A DNA stretch of 64,000 nt from Homoserinimonas sp. (GTDB lineage: Bacteria > Actinomycetota > Actinomycetes > Actinomycetales > Microbacteriaceae). The stretch is taken from assembly GCA_023957835.1 (NCBI GenBank), contig JAMLGP010000001.1, positions 551,575 to 615,574 of the forward strand, given 5' to 3'. Shown here piece by piece: positions 1 through 8,445 of this stretch. Position numbers and translations under genes: made by a program. The notes below the pieces were generated by a model. It was given only the letters and a program-made list of their open reading frames with translations. It was not told the origin of the DNA and searched no databases. How positions within the stretch are numbered: the stretch's first letter is position 1; each line of letters begins with the position of its first letter.

Positions 1-777
1 GGTTTCGCAGATTACTCGGACTCCGTGACCACAGCCGAGAGAGCCGCAAGTGATCGCACCTGGGCATACGGTCACGTTGTAGTTGACGAAGCGCAGGAGC
101 TCTCTGCAATGCAGTGGAGGTTGCTGCGACGCAGAGGGCCATCACTGTCGTTCACAGTCGTCGGTGATATTGCGCAGGCGGCTTCAGCTTCTGCTGTGGG
201 GGACTGGTCGACAGCGTTGAAGTCCCTGATAGGCGCCAGGAACCAATCAGACTGGCTGAGGCTCGAAGAACTCACAGTCAACTACCGCACGCCCTCGCAA
301 ATCGCCGAACAGGCCGAGCGAATGGCATTGGCACACAACCTGCCGATCACTGCCGCCGCTGCGGTCAGATCCAGCAATTGGCCTCCTGAGCTGGTAAACA
401 GCGCCGAAACTGCAGTCGAACTCGCCTTCGAAGTTGGAGGGACTATTGGGGTGATGGCGCCAAAGTCGCGATTGCCTGAGTTATTTGAGGAGCTTCAAGC
501 TACTTTCCCGGGACGAGTCGGGATCGGGGCAGAAGGCATTGATTCTGAGATCACCGTCTTGAGCACTTTCGATGCAAAGGGGCTCGAGTTCGATACCGTA
601 GTTATCGTTGATGCCGTGCAAATCGTCGATGAATCGGATCGCGGCGCAGCCTCGCTTTATGTGGCAATGACAAGGCCGACTCAGCGGCTGGTCTTCGTCG
701 GGACGAATGCCCTTCCGGACGGAATCGACTTGTCTCGATCTTCAGGAAAACAGTCCGAATCCGAAATGGCCAATTAG
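1..777 (+). CDS. HelD-like UvrD/Rep family helicase, C-terminal part (5' truncated)
   Basis: The reading frame is open from the first base of the window, so this is the C-terminal part of a longer protein. The fragment has a Walker B-like VVVDEAQELS near its start, GDIAQ (motif III region), VNYRTP (motif IV) and a C-terminal LSTFDAKGLEFD...YVAMTRP signature, all of superfamily 1A helicases. The DEAQELSAMQWR wording and the short spacing resemble the actinobacterial HelD/HelR family, which displaces stalled RNA polymerase from DNA; that family placement is from memory. The N-terminal Walker A part lies outside the window. Its 3' end overlaps the convergent gene by 36 bases. A general UvrD-like DNA helicase is the alternative. 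Confidence 0.85.
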   Translation, partial: GFADYSDSVTTAERAASDRTWAYGHVVVDEAQELSAMQWRLLRRRGPSLSFTVVGDIAQAASASAVGDWSTALKSLIGARNQSDWLRLEELTVNYRTPSQIAEQAERMALAHNLPITAAAAVRSSNWPPELVNSAETAVELAFEVGGTIGVMAPKSRLPELFEELQATFPGRVGIGAEGIDSEITVLSTFDAKGLEFDTVVIVDAVQIVDESDRGAASLYVAMTRPTQRLVFVGTNALPDGIDLSRSSGKQSESEMAN

Positions 778-1782
778 CAGCCAGAGCAGGAAGATTCCAA
801 CCATAAGGGAAACCGCCGCCCAGGAGATTCCCCTCTTGAGCCTTCGACCCTGAGGGGCGATCATGTCTGCGGCCAGTCGGGAATTCAGGCCACTTCGAGC
901 TTCGGCCGGCGACTGTAAGCGAGAGTCAGCGTATCTGGCTGATTGGGAAATCACCTTCTTGCCGACCGTCTGCACAATCTTGAAGAACTGCGAGAGGACC
1001 TCAGGAGTTGACAAGTCAAGCTGACCGTTTGCGTAGAAGAAGATCCAGTCATCCACAACTTCGACATCCAGTGCGGCCGCCTTGTCCATGAGAGCGCTCA
1101 TGAGATCTGGAGTGAAGATGTATAGAGCATCGGTTTCATACTCTTTCGGGCAATACAGCTTGAATTTGCTGTTGAAGTCTCCCTCAAGTTCCAGCACCTG
1201 GCTCCGAGTGAAGATCGCCGGCAAGTTGCTCAAAATCGTGTTGTTGAGTTTGGAATCCAGCACCATCTGCGGCAGCCTGCGGTCCAGTTTGAGAGCCAGA
1301 TAGGTCCAGTGATGAGTCCTCTTGTTCTTTCCCGATCCGGTCGTGTATCGATATTGCGCAATGTCTACGAAGGGGTCATCAAGGCGACTGATTCGCTCCT
1401 GAATGGCTCGGTTTTCGCCAATCGAAAAGATCATGCCTGCATAACCTGGAGGGGCGGTCTCGGTTTCGAACACCAGATCGTTGTCGAGGGCGAATCTGCT
1501 CATTCGAATCCAGCGTTCCCACTGCCCCCGGCTTCTTACGAGCGAGAGCACGACGAAAATACCTCCTGCGACAAGGAGCAGGATGAGAATCAATGCAGGG
1601 TTGCTGAACTCCACTTCGAAGAGGATCGAAGCCGCGAGACCGATTATTGCCAGAATGAAGGTTCCGATTATGAGCCTGAAGATTAGCTCGCCGGATTGAG
1701 AGGAGGAGTGCGCTCGCTTGAATTGCCTGATTTGCTCTGCAGTTACCGAAGAGTTAAGCGGGCTGTAGTCGAGTTCTTTCAT
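742..1782 (-). CDS. Conserved membrane protein of unknown function
   Basis: About 346 residues. The start at 1782 (MKELDYSPL) follows a GAGG ribosome-binding site and is preferred to the longer in-frame start at 1830, which would overlap the divergent acyl-CoA dehydrogenase gene. Two adjacent hydrophobic segments lie near residues 35-57 and 60-82 and a third at the C-terminus, with a soluble domain of about 230 residues between. The soluble domain has motifs such as YTTGSGKN, LKLDRRLPQMVLD, LEGDFNSKFKLYCP and DALYIFTPDLM that I recall from conserved hypothetical proteins of Microbacteriaceae. No catalytic motif is evident. The 3' end overlaps the helicase gene tail to tail. Confidence 0.8.
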   Translation of the reverse strand: MKELDYSPLNSSVTAEQIRQFKRAHSSSQSGELIFRLIIGTFILAIIGLAASILFEVEFSNPALILILLLVAGGIFVVLSLVRSRGQWERWIRMSRFALDNDLVFETETAPPGYAGMIFSIGENRAIQERISRLDDPFVDIAQYRYTTGSGKNKRTHHWTYLALKLDRRLPQMVLDSKLNNTILSNLPAIFTRSQVLELEGDFNSKFKLYCPKEYETDALYIFTPDLMSALMDKAAALDVEVVDDWIFFYANGQLDLSTPEVLSQFFKIVQTVGKKVISQSARYADSRLQSPAEARSGLNSRLAADMIAPQGRRLKRGISWAAVSLMVGIFLLWLLIGHFGFGLFS

Positions 1783-1828
1783 TTCCGCCTCAGAGTTCGT
1801 CGGTCGGTCTAAATGGCATCCTAGAACC

Positions 1829-2974
1829 ATGGCTATTCTCTCCGACGCGATGCTCGACCGGTTTCGATCCAGAGCAGGGGCTTACGATCGCGAAAACAGG
1901 TTTCCATTTGAGGATTTCGAAGAGCTAAAAAAGGCGGGCTATCTGGCGGCGCTTGTCCCGGAGCAATTCGGTGGAAAAGGACTTAGCCTGCAGGAGGTAG
2001 CTGAAGAGCAGAAGCGGCTTGCCGCTGCAAGTGCAGCCACTGCACTCGCGGTGAACATGCACCTGATCTGGACCGGCGTCGCGCTGGTTCTTAACAGGCA
2101 AAGTGATCATTCACTTGATTTCGTTCTGGAGGAGGCGGCCAGAGGCGAGCTGTTCGCACTTGCAATCAGTGAAGCCGGCAACGACTTGGTCCTATTCGGG
2201 AGTCAAACTCAAGCGGTTCCACTCGACGATGGGGGATACGAGTACACCGGCACCAAGATCTTCACGAGTCTTTCACCGGCCTGGTCAAGGCTTGCGATTT
2301 TCGGGATGGACTCGACTTCTCCGGATGCGCCGAAGCTTGTCCATGCGGTAATCGAGCGCGATGCGGAAGGAATTCAAATTCTCGACGACTGGGACACGCT
2401 CGGAATGCGCGCGACAAGCGGCAACACCACGAAGCTCTCAAAGGTTCGGGCCCGGGCGGATCGCGTACATCGCAGGATCGACCCGGGTCCCAGTTCCGAT
2501 CCGCTCATTCTTGCGATCTTCGCGAACTTTGAGATCCTTCTTGCTTCGGTATACACGGGCATTGCCTTGCGGGCGGTTGAACTTGCGATTGAAAGTGCAA
2601 AGGCCCGTACCTCATCCAGGGCTGGAGGAGCACCGAAGTCCTCGGATCCTGACGTTCGACGCAGAATCGCGGGAGCCGCGATGGCCCTGGACGGTATTCA
2701 TCCGCAACTGGAAAAGTTTGCAGGTCAGGTGGATGCCGGAGCCGACCTCGGCGATCGCTGGTTTCGAGAACTGGTTGGCCTCAAGGTGCGTGCCGTCTCT
2801 GCCGCACAGTACGCAGTTAACCAGTGCGTCAAGGCTTCAGGTGGTGGCGCATACTTCAATCGCAGCGAGCTAAGCAGGTTGTATCGGGATGTGCTTGCTG
2901 GCTCGTTCCAGCCGAGCAACGAAGACTCTGCCCTTTCTACGGTAGCTTTGGACATCCTTGGTCCGATGACCTGA
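1829..2974 (+). CDS. Acyl-CoA dehydrogenase family flavoprotein
   Basis: A 381-residue protein of usual family length. Domains run in the standard order: an N-terminal helical part (LVPEQFGGKGLSLQEV), a middle beta domain (YEYTGTKIFTSLSP, LGMRATSGNTTKL) and a C-terminal helical domain (AGAAMALDGIHPQLEKF, KASGGGAYFNRSELSRLYRDV). Members oxidise acyl-CoA thioesters using FAD in the cytosol; some relatives act on other substrates such as dibenzothiophene, and the substrate here cannot be read from the sequence. It stands alone, divergent from the membrane-protein gene on its left, with a 46-base gap. No electron-transfer flavoprotein genes are nearby. Confidence 0.88.
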   Translation: MAILSDAMLDRFRSRAGAYDRENRFPFEDFEELKKAGYLAALVPEQFGGKGLSLQEVAEEQKRLAAASAATALAVNMHLIWTGVALVLNRQSDHSLDFVLEEAARGELFALAISEAGNDLVLFGSQTQAVPLDDGGYEYTGTKIFTSLSPAWSRLAIFGMDSTSPDAPKLVHAVIERDAEGIQILDDWDTLGMRATSGNTTKLSKVRARADRVHRRIDPGPSSDPLILAIFANFEILLASVYTGIALRAVELAIESAKARTSSRAGGAPKSSDPDVRRRIAGAAMALDGIHPQLEKFAGQVDAGADLGDRWFRELVGLKVRAVSAAQYAVNQCVKASGGGAYFNRSELSRLYRDVLAGSFQPSNEDSALSTVALDILGPMT

Positions 2975-2978
2975 AAAG

Positions 2979-3026
2979 ACTCATCGCCCGGTGCGGCACT
3001 TGGTGCGGCTCTTCCGGGCGATGAGT
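2979..3026. terminator. 13-bp perfect inverted repeat after the acyl-CoA dehydrogenase gene
   Basis: ACTCATCGCCCGG at 2979-2991 is perfectly complementary to 3014-3026, with a 22-base loop. It begins five bases after the stop codon. There is no T-run, so it may be a factor-dependent terminator or an RNA-stabilising hairpin rather than a classical intrinsic terminator. Confidence 0.5.
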
Positions 3027-3215
3027 TGACCTGATTACAGAATGCGCTCAAAAGCCAGCCAGGTCAATAGCCGGATGCTATATGAAGGGCACAGATTCGA
3101 CCTTTGGAACCCATTTCTGGGGGTTAGTGGAGGCCATTGCTACAAGGTAGCTTCAAAGTGAGCCCGCTACCCGAGTGAGCTTGAGGCGCGCCCTGCCCAT
3201 AAATTGGAGAACCCG

Positions 3216-4028
3216 ATGTCCAATCGACCTACTGCGACGCAGGGCGCAGTGGCATTGGGTCGACCATTTCCAAATTTGAAGGAACTGCTTGGCGAAGCGA
3301 GACTCCTGCCCTCGCGATCCGGACTGGCCAGATTCTTTGGCATCAACCCGCTGCCTCCGGGATTGCGATTGTCGTATATTTCCGCTCTCGGAGAAGTCGC
3401 AATTGCGGACATGCTCGCGAGTCTGGGAGAAGATTGCTACTCGAGGCACTCGATTCCGATAGGCAAGTCCGACAGCGAAATTGATCATTTGCTGGTCGGT
3501 CCGATGGGGGTATTTACGATCTCTGTGCAGCCGCTCGCCGGAAAATCGCTCTGGGTTGGTGACGTGACAGTGATCGTGGATGGGGAGAGGGTGCCGTTCA
3601 TCAGAGACTGCGAGTTTGAGGCAGTCAGGGCAACCCAGTTGCTCTCCGACGCGGTGGGCGAGCGAGTGGATGTTACCCCCTGCCTCGTAGTCGTTGATCC
3701 GAGAAATGTGACTGTTGCCAGACCGCCTAAGAAGGTTGCGGTTCTAACTCCCAGGGAACTTCGGCCGTGGTTGAGCTCCCTTAAGTCGGAAATCTCAGAG
3801 TCCCGACTGAAGGCGATTCGCGCTGCGGCAGAGTCGGATTCCACCTGGGGATCCAGGGCGAAAGGATCTGGTGATGTAGAAGCTGATCTGGCCGAGTTTC
3901 GCCGGATCAGAGCAGAGTCGAATCAGGCTCGCCGCATCCGTCTCGTCTGGATAGCCGGAGCACTTATAACGGTGTGGCTGCTGATCATGCTGGCCATTGG
4001 GTTGGCTAACGGCCAGTTGTTCCACTAA
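3216..4028 (+). CDS. NERD-like domain membrane protein with altered active-site region
   Basis: About 270 residues starting at ATG 3216, which has GGAG eight bases upstream; an in-frame TTG at 3204 is less likely. The middle part has the nuclease-related-domain layout: GEVAIADMLASLGEDCY, a basic beta strand, then SEIDHLLVGPMGVFTISV. In typical NERD proteins the last strand is followed by ExK, but here the corresponding stretch is SVQPLAGKSL, so the catalytic acidic-lysine pair looks lost. A hydrophobic segment near the C-terminus (LVWIAGALITVWLLIMLAIGLA) suggests a tail anchor. It may bind nucleic acid without cutting it. The function is unknown. Confidence 0.75.
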   Translation: MSNRPTATQGAVALGRPFPNLKELLGEARLLPSRSGLARFFGINPLPPGLRLSYISALGEVAIADMLASLGEDCYSRHSIPIGKSDSEIDHLLVGPMGVFTISVQPLAGKSLWVGDVTVIVDGERVPFIRDCEFEAVRATQLLSDAVGERVDVTPCLVVVDPRNVTVARPPKKVAVLTPRELRPWLSSLKSEISESRLKAIRAAAESDSTWGSRAKGSGDVEADLAEFRRIRAESNQARRIRLVWIAGALITVWLLIMLAIGLANGQLFH

Positions 4029-4047
4029 TCAATCGGGTTCAGGCAAT

Positions 4048-4383
4048 TCAGGGGCGAAGCAGAAATGTCGCCCCTACAATTGCGATGGCGATCGAGGCGA
4101 TGAGAGCGAACAAGCCCCCAAACATGAGGAAAGTCGACTTGCGGATGCGCTCCCGCAAAGTTTCTTCCTGAAAGCTCTCCAGGCGATGCCGAACCTGCGC
4201 AAGTGTGTCGAAGGTTCCAAGCTTTCGGCCATTGCTGCTGGTGACTCTGAACTTGCCTGCAGAGGTCAAATTGACTTCAGCCGCGACTTCTCCGTCCTTT
4301 TCTACGATCCAGCTTTGAGGCAAGCCAGATTGAGGTTCCGGGCTGGGCATGCCGGAAGAAATCGATCGGGTCATCGATGTCAT
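4048..4383 (-). CDS. Small protein with a C-terminal membrane anchor, unknown function
   Basis: The likely product is 111 residues from ATG 4383 (MTSMTRSISSG); an in-frame start at 4500 would add 39 residues of unlikely sequence. A short globular part (SWIVEKDGEVAAEVNLTSAGKFRV, then a charged helix) precedes one transmembrane segment ending in FLLRP. The beta-rich middle resembles a small sensor or immunity-type fold, but no family is recognised. It converges on the NERD-like gene, with a 19-base gap. The start is uncertain. Confidence 0.55.
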   Translation of the reverse strand: MTSMTRSISSGMPSPEPQSGLPQSWIVEKDGEVAAEVNLTSAGKFRVTSSNGRKLGTFDTLAQVRHRLESFQEETLRERIRKSTFLMFGGLFALIASIAIAIVGATFLLRP

Positions 4384-4800
4384 GGTTGATCTGCTTTCCT
4401 GAACGGTTAACTTCAGACCGTTCAAACTGAGCCACTCGAGGAGATTGACCTTCTGGTACTTCCCTGAATCGGGTGCGAGCCGACGGTGGCAACTCAGCAA
4501 CTTTACCTGAACCGACTAGCTTCGTGCTTATTGAAGTCAGCGAGTTTTCAGCAAATTCCCGAGCGCTGTACAGTGCTGATCAAGTTCGGTCATTCGTAAC
4601 GATTCACAATTCCCGATAAAAACTGAGGCGCCAATACCCCCAATTGCACTACGCTCTGATACGCAGTTGCTGTACCTCGCAGATCTTGAATGACAGTGTG
4701 CCAAGAGGCGTTCTGAACCTTCGGGAGCGGACGATGATCACCGCGACGGGTGGCTTCGGCAATCGGAGCTATCGAGATTGACTCCTGAAGGAGAAGGAAA
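4384..4800. other. Non-coding stretch carrying the cold-shock gene leader
   Basis: About 417 bases lie between the start of the leftward small gene and the rightward cold-shock gene. No protein-coding frame is convincing here. The right part presumably holds the promoter and the long untranslated leader usual for csp genes, ending in the AAGGAG site before 4801. I could not fix a promoter with confidence. Confidence 0.4.
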
Positions 4801-5004
4801 ATGGCAGTAGGCACGGTCAAGTGGTTCAATGCGGAAAAGGGATTTGGCTTCATCGCTCCAGACGACGGCAGCCCCGATGTATTCGCCCACTACACCGCGA
4901 TCGCCGGGAGCGGGTACCGCTCTCTGACTGAGAACCAGAAAGTCGAATTCGACCTGACTCAGGGACCGAAGGGTCCGCAGGCGGAAAACATTCGCGCACT
5001 CTGA
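4801..5004 (+). CDS. cspA: Cold-shock protein of the CspA family
   Basis: A 67-residue single cold-shock domain. It opens with the canonical [15 protein letters not shown], including the RNP1-like KGFGFI motif, followed by an RNP2-like VFAHYTAI. Such proteins bind single-stranded RNA and DNA and melt RNA structure, usually in the cytosol during cold or growth-phase changes. AAGGAG sits nine bases before the ATG. The gene is 15 bases ahead of the DUF1684 gene and may be co-transcribed with it. The symbol is by family; the paralogue number cannot be told. Confidence 0.95.
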   Translation: MAVGTVKWFNAEKGFGFIAPDDGSPDVFAHYTAIAGSGYRSLTENQKVEFDLTQGPKGPQAENIRAL

Positions 5005-5019
5005 AATCTCTTTACCGAG

Positions 5020-5826
5020 ATGGATGCGCGCGAGCAGTTTGAGAAATTCCGGGAGAGACGCACCCGCGCGGTGCTGGAGCCAAGAGGCAATCTGGCTCTT
5101 GTCTCGACAAACTGGATTGATTCGCCGCAAGAGGTCTGGGGAGTCCCGGGCCGCTGGGAGCCATTGCCTCCCGGCGAGTCCGGGCTCAAACTGACAGCTA
5201 CCGCTGGCGAGGGGATTCGGCTTGATGGCGAACTGGTCGATTCTGAAGTGGTTGTCAGAGGCAAGGACTCGGAATCTCCCGGTGAGCTTGAGTTCAGCAG
5301 TACCGTCAGTGGCTTCGTTATTGCAGGCGAGGGCGGTCGTTACGCGCTCCGAGTCTGGGACTCTGAATCAGAGGCGGTTCAGAACTTCGGTCGAATTGAC
5401 TTCTACCCATACAACCCGGAGTGGGTGGTTGAAGCTCGGTTCTCCGAAAAGCCGGGGATGACCCTCCCGTTTGAACATAGCAAGGACGAGGGCAAGACCC
5501 GCGACCTGGAAGTTCCGGGCGAAGTGAGCTTCACGAAGGATGGCGTCGAGTATTCGCTTGCCGCGATCAGCTCCGGCAAAGCATTGCAGATCGTCTACTC
5601 GGATTCGACGAGCGGAGTGGACACCTACGGAGTCGGAAGATTCCTCTTCGTCCTTCCCGACAAGGCCGGAAAGGTGACCCTCGATTTCAATCTCGGGGTA
5701 CTGCCGCCCTGCGCTTTTTCCTACGCATTCAACTGCCCGATGCCGCCGAAGCAAAACCGATTTGCCGTCCCAATCGAAGCCGGGGAGAAAAATGTCCTCG
5801 CCCGAAGCGGCGAGCTTCTGCACTGA
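5020..5826 (+). CDS. DUF1684 domain protein
   Basis: A 268-residue soluble protein. The C-terminal end carries the DUF1684 signature: LDFNLGVLPPCAFSY, the CPMPP motif, then QNRFAVPIEAGEK. The upstream GRFLFVLPD stands where family members have a YRPP-like segment. The family is widespread in Actinobacteria and some Bacteroidota and has no established enzyme activity; the conserved cysteines and acidic residues suggest metal or ligand binding, which is inference. There is no signal peptide. It follows the csp gene by 15 bases without a strong ribosome-binding site of its own, so the two may be transcribed together. Confidence 0.85.
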   Translation: MDAREQFEKFRERRTRAVLEPRGNLALVSTNWIDSPQEVWGVPGRWEPLPPGESGLKLTATAGEGIRLDGELVDSEVVVRGKDSESPGELEFSSTVSGFVIAGEGGRYALRVWDSESEAVQNFGRIDFYPYNPEWVVEARFSEKPGMTLPFEHSKDEGKTRDLEVPGEVSFTKDGVEYSLAAISSGKALQIVYSDSTSGVDTYGVGRFLFVLPDKAGKVTLDFNLGVLPPCAFSYAFNCPMPPKQNRFAVPIEAGEKNVLARSGELLH

Positions 5827-5865
5827 TTGAATCGGTTTGTCGGCGACTCCGGGCAGACTTGAAGC

Positions 5866-7581
5866 GTGTTTCGGGTTCTGGCAAGAGTCGAAGGCTCGAA
5901 TCGAGTCCGATTCAAACTTGCGCGACTCGAAGAGCCGGACTCTGCCTTCGAATATTCTCCCGTTCAAGACTGGAGTGAGCTGGCCCGGATAGTTTCCCGT
6001 GAAGAAGCGCCGGGCATTCGCTGGGTGTGGGACGATACCGCGATCTGGTATCCGCCGCTGCTAGAAGCGGGAGTTCGAGTCGAGCGCTGCCATGACTTGC
6101 GGCTGGCTCACGTCATTCTCAGAAATTCCGAGTTCACCGCCGATACCGGGTTTGCGAGGGCGGCGCCGACCGTGTGGGATGAACCGACCGGGGAGCAGAC
6201 TATTCACTTGGAACAGGCTTCGACATCCCTCTTCGATGACGAGTTCCTGAACCAGAGCCTCGAGACCTCCAATACTTCGCAGGCAGCGGATCCGATTGAA
6301 GAGCTTCGTGCGCAAAGGAAAGCGATCGAGGCCTCGGGGGAATCTGGTCGACTCGGGCTGCTCGTTGCTGCGGAATCCGCGGGGGCGCTTGTAGCAAGCG
6401 AAATGCATTTCGCGGGACTGCCGCTTCGGGCGGAGTTGCACGAGAAGATGCTTGCCGAATTGCTTGGTCCGCGCCCGGTTTTGGGAATGCGGCCAGCGAG
6501 GCTTGAAGCAGTGCTTGCGAGAGTCAGAGTCGCGCTGCAGTCACCCGAACTGAATCCCGATTCGCCGTCGGAGCTGCTGAAGGCGCTGCGCCAGGCGGGA
6601 CTCAGAGTGGCTTCGACAAGATCCTGGGACCTGCGCAAACTGGATCACCCGGCGATCGAACCGCTGCTCGAGTATAAGAAGCTGTCGAGACTCCTGAGCG
6701 CCAACGGCTGGCACTGGCTCGATGCCAATGTGCACGACGGCCGGTTTCGCCCGGACTATGTGGTGGGTGGGGTGGTTACCGGTCGCTGGGCGAGCAAAGG
6801 CGGCGGAGGCGCACTCCAGTTGCCGAAGCAAGTCCGTGGTGCAGTGGTAGCTGACCCCGGTTGGAAACTCGTGGTGGCGGATGCCTCGCAGCTCGAGCCG
6901 CGCATCCTCGCCGCGCTGTCGGGCGATACGGCGATGGCCGAAGCGGGCCGCGCCAGGGACATGTATGCGGGGATTGTGGAAAGTGGAGCGATTAAGTCCC
7001 GTGATCACGCAAAGGTCGCCATGCTAGGAGCGATGTACGGCGCAACAACGGGGGAGAGCGGCAGGCTCATGCCTGCCCTGACCAGAGCCTTTCCACGGGC
7101 AATCGGACTGGTCGAAAGCGCGGCGCGAGCGGGAGAACGGGGCGAGATCGTTACTACCCGGCTCGGTCGCAGCTCGCCCAAACCCGGCGGAAACTGGCGC
7201 GAACTGCAGTCGGCAGCGTACGAACAGGGTGCGACGGATGCTGATGCGAGTCGTGCTCGCGGTCAGGCTCGGTCCTGGGGTCGGTTCACCCGCAACTTCG
7301 TTGTTCAGGGCACCGCAGCAGAGTGGGCGCTGTGCTGGATGGCGACACTGCGAGGATTGCTGCACGAACTGGGCGGCGAAGCGTGGTTAACGGATGCCCC
7401 GCACCTAGTGTTTTTCCTGCACGATGAAATCGTCGTACACTCGCCGGCTGCAAGGACGGATGCCGTGGTCGATGCGATCGAGCGAGCCGCCGCGGAGGCC
7501 GGCCGCCTGCTGTTCGGCGCAACCCCGGTCGAGTTCCCGCTGAGCATCTCGGTCGTGGACTCCTACGCCGACGCCAAGTAG
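5866..7581 (+). CDS. Stand-alone family A DNA polymerase-like protein with degenerate exonuclease domain
   Basis: 571 residues from a GTG start. The C-terminal half has the family A polymerase motifs: motif A VADASQLEPRILA (catalytic Asp), the O-helix equivalent KVAMLGAMYGATTGE with Lys and Tyr, and motif C FLHDEIVVHS. The upstream TGRWAS matches the TGRLSS element. The N-terminal 150 or so residues occupy the place of the 3'-5' exonuclease domain, but I see no DxE pair. It is much shorter than PolA and has no 5' nuclease. Similar genes in Microbacteriaceae are annotated as bifunctional 3'-5' exonuclease/DNA polymerase; the exonuclease half looks inactive here. A repair or translesion role is inference. 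Confidence 0.88.
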   Translation: MFRVLARVEGSNRVRFKLARLEEPDSAFEYSPVQDWSELARIVSREEAPGIRWVWDDTAIWYPPLLEAGVRVERCHDLRLAHVILRNSEFTADTGFARAAPTVWDEPTGEQTIHLEQASTSLFDDEFLNQSLETSNTSQAADPIEELRAQRKAIEASGESGRLGLLVAAESAGALVASEMHFAGLPLRAELHEKMLAELLGPRPVLGMRPARLEAVLARVRVALQSPELNPDSPSELLKALRQAGLRVASTRSWDLRKLDHPAIEPLLEYKKLSRLLSANGWHWLDANVHDGRFRPDYVVGGVVTGRWASKGGGGALQLPKQVRGAVVADPGWKLVVADASQLEPRILAALSGDTAMAEAGRARDMYAGIVESGAIKSRDHAKVAMLGAMYGATTGESGRLMPALTRAFPRAIGLVESAARAGERGEIVTTRLGRSSPKPGGNWRELQSAAYEQGATDADASRARGQARSWGRFTRNFVVQGTAAEWALCWMATLRGLLHELGGEAWLTDAPHLVFFLHDEIVVHSPAARTDAVVDAIERAAAEAGRLLFGATPVEFPLSISVVDSYADAK

Positions 7582-7703
7582 TGGACGTAACCCCTCCTCC
7601 TCGAAACATCGACCGCTTCCTTATCCACAATTCAAGCTGTCAAGCCCGATGTTTCCGGTCTATCGCGCTAGATTTCCGTCAACCGGTCCGTGAAAATGGG
7701 AGT

Positions 7704-7979
7704 GTGATCGAGTTGACCGAACCCCAAGTTTGGGTGCTCATGGGCATTTTCGCAACGGCGGTTTTCGGCATGCTCGGCTGGCAGACGACGAGTTTCAACC
7801 GCAACCTAATAATCGTCAGAGACTCCCTTCGCGAGAGCATCGAATCTCAGGGCAAGGTAATCGACGCCAGATTTGAGGCGCTTGATTCTCGGATTGACAG
7901 ACTCGAGCGCAAGGTAGACGATCTGGATCAGGACGTACAGGCTATTTCGCGGCGCGTCTTCGGCACCGATCCTCACTGA
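7704..7979 (+). CDS. Small membrane-anchored coiled-coil protein
   Basis: About 91 residues from GTG 7704, preceded by GGGA; upstream in-frame sequence back to 7581 reads as non-coding. A hydrophobic segment (VWVLMGIFATAVFGMLGW) is followed by a heptad-rich helix containing ARFEALDSRIDRLERKVDDL, a predicted coiled coil. Such proteins are common beside metabolic genes and their role is unknown. It lies 122 bases after the polymerase gene on the same strand. Confidence 0.7.
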   Translation: MIELTEPQVWVLMGIFATAVFGMLGWQTTSFNRNLIIVRDSLRESIESQGKVIDARFEALDSRIDRLERKVDDLDQDVQAISRRVFGTDPH

Positions 7980-8028
7980 CTTCCGAGCTGGTAGGTCGAT
8001 GCCGCTTTGAGGCATATCACCGCTTGCC

Positions 8029-8445
8029 TTAAGCGATCGCAACCCTACGCGCCAGTACCTTGCTTCGCATGGTTAACAGCCAACTTCCCACAGCAATCAG
8101 AAAAGGAAGAGCGATCACAATTTGTCCTATCTGTAGCCATGGAGGTACGAATGGCAGTCCGGTGGGGCCAAGAGCCCAGGCCGGAACGAGTGCAGTCACC
8201 GCACCCAGCAAACTCCCGATCCCGGTGATGACTATCGCCTGCCAGAACGCGAAGCTCTTGCGGACGAATCGTCCGGCCCCGATCGCCGATAGTGTTGCAT
8301 CATCCTGCCGTCCATCGAAGCGAGCGAGCCCGATTGCGATCGCCGAGGAGGCGATGGCGATGAGCCCCGCGAGTCCGAGCAGACCCCACACCCAGGGCGC
8401 AAAATAGTCTGTCGGCCCTGTCTCAATATTTGCGTTGATCCGCGA
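8029..8445 (-). pseudogene. C-terminal module of the FtsX-like permease, cut off by an in-frame stop
   Basis: This segment is in the same frame as the permease gene upstream on the same strand and follows directly after its TAG (8446-8448). Read through, it encodes 138 residues with hydrophobic helices (WVWGLLGLAGLIAIASSAIA, FAFWQAIVITGIGSLLGAVT, IVIALPFLIAVGSWLL), which is the usual last transmembrane module of FtsX-type permeases. The internal ATG at 8391 has no obvious ribosome-binding site. The simplest reading is a nonsense mutation that removed this part. Amber readthrough, or translation of a separate fragment, is possible but has no support here. Confidence 0.75.

Noticed and set aside
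1309-1686. 125-codon rightward frame opposite the membrane-protein gene
   Set aside because: It lies wholly within the well-supported leftward membrane-protein gene, and its translation shows no family features.
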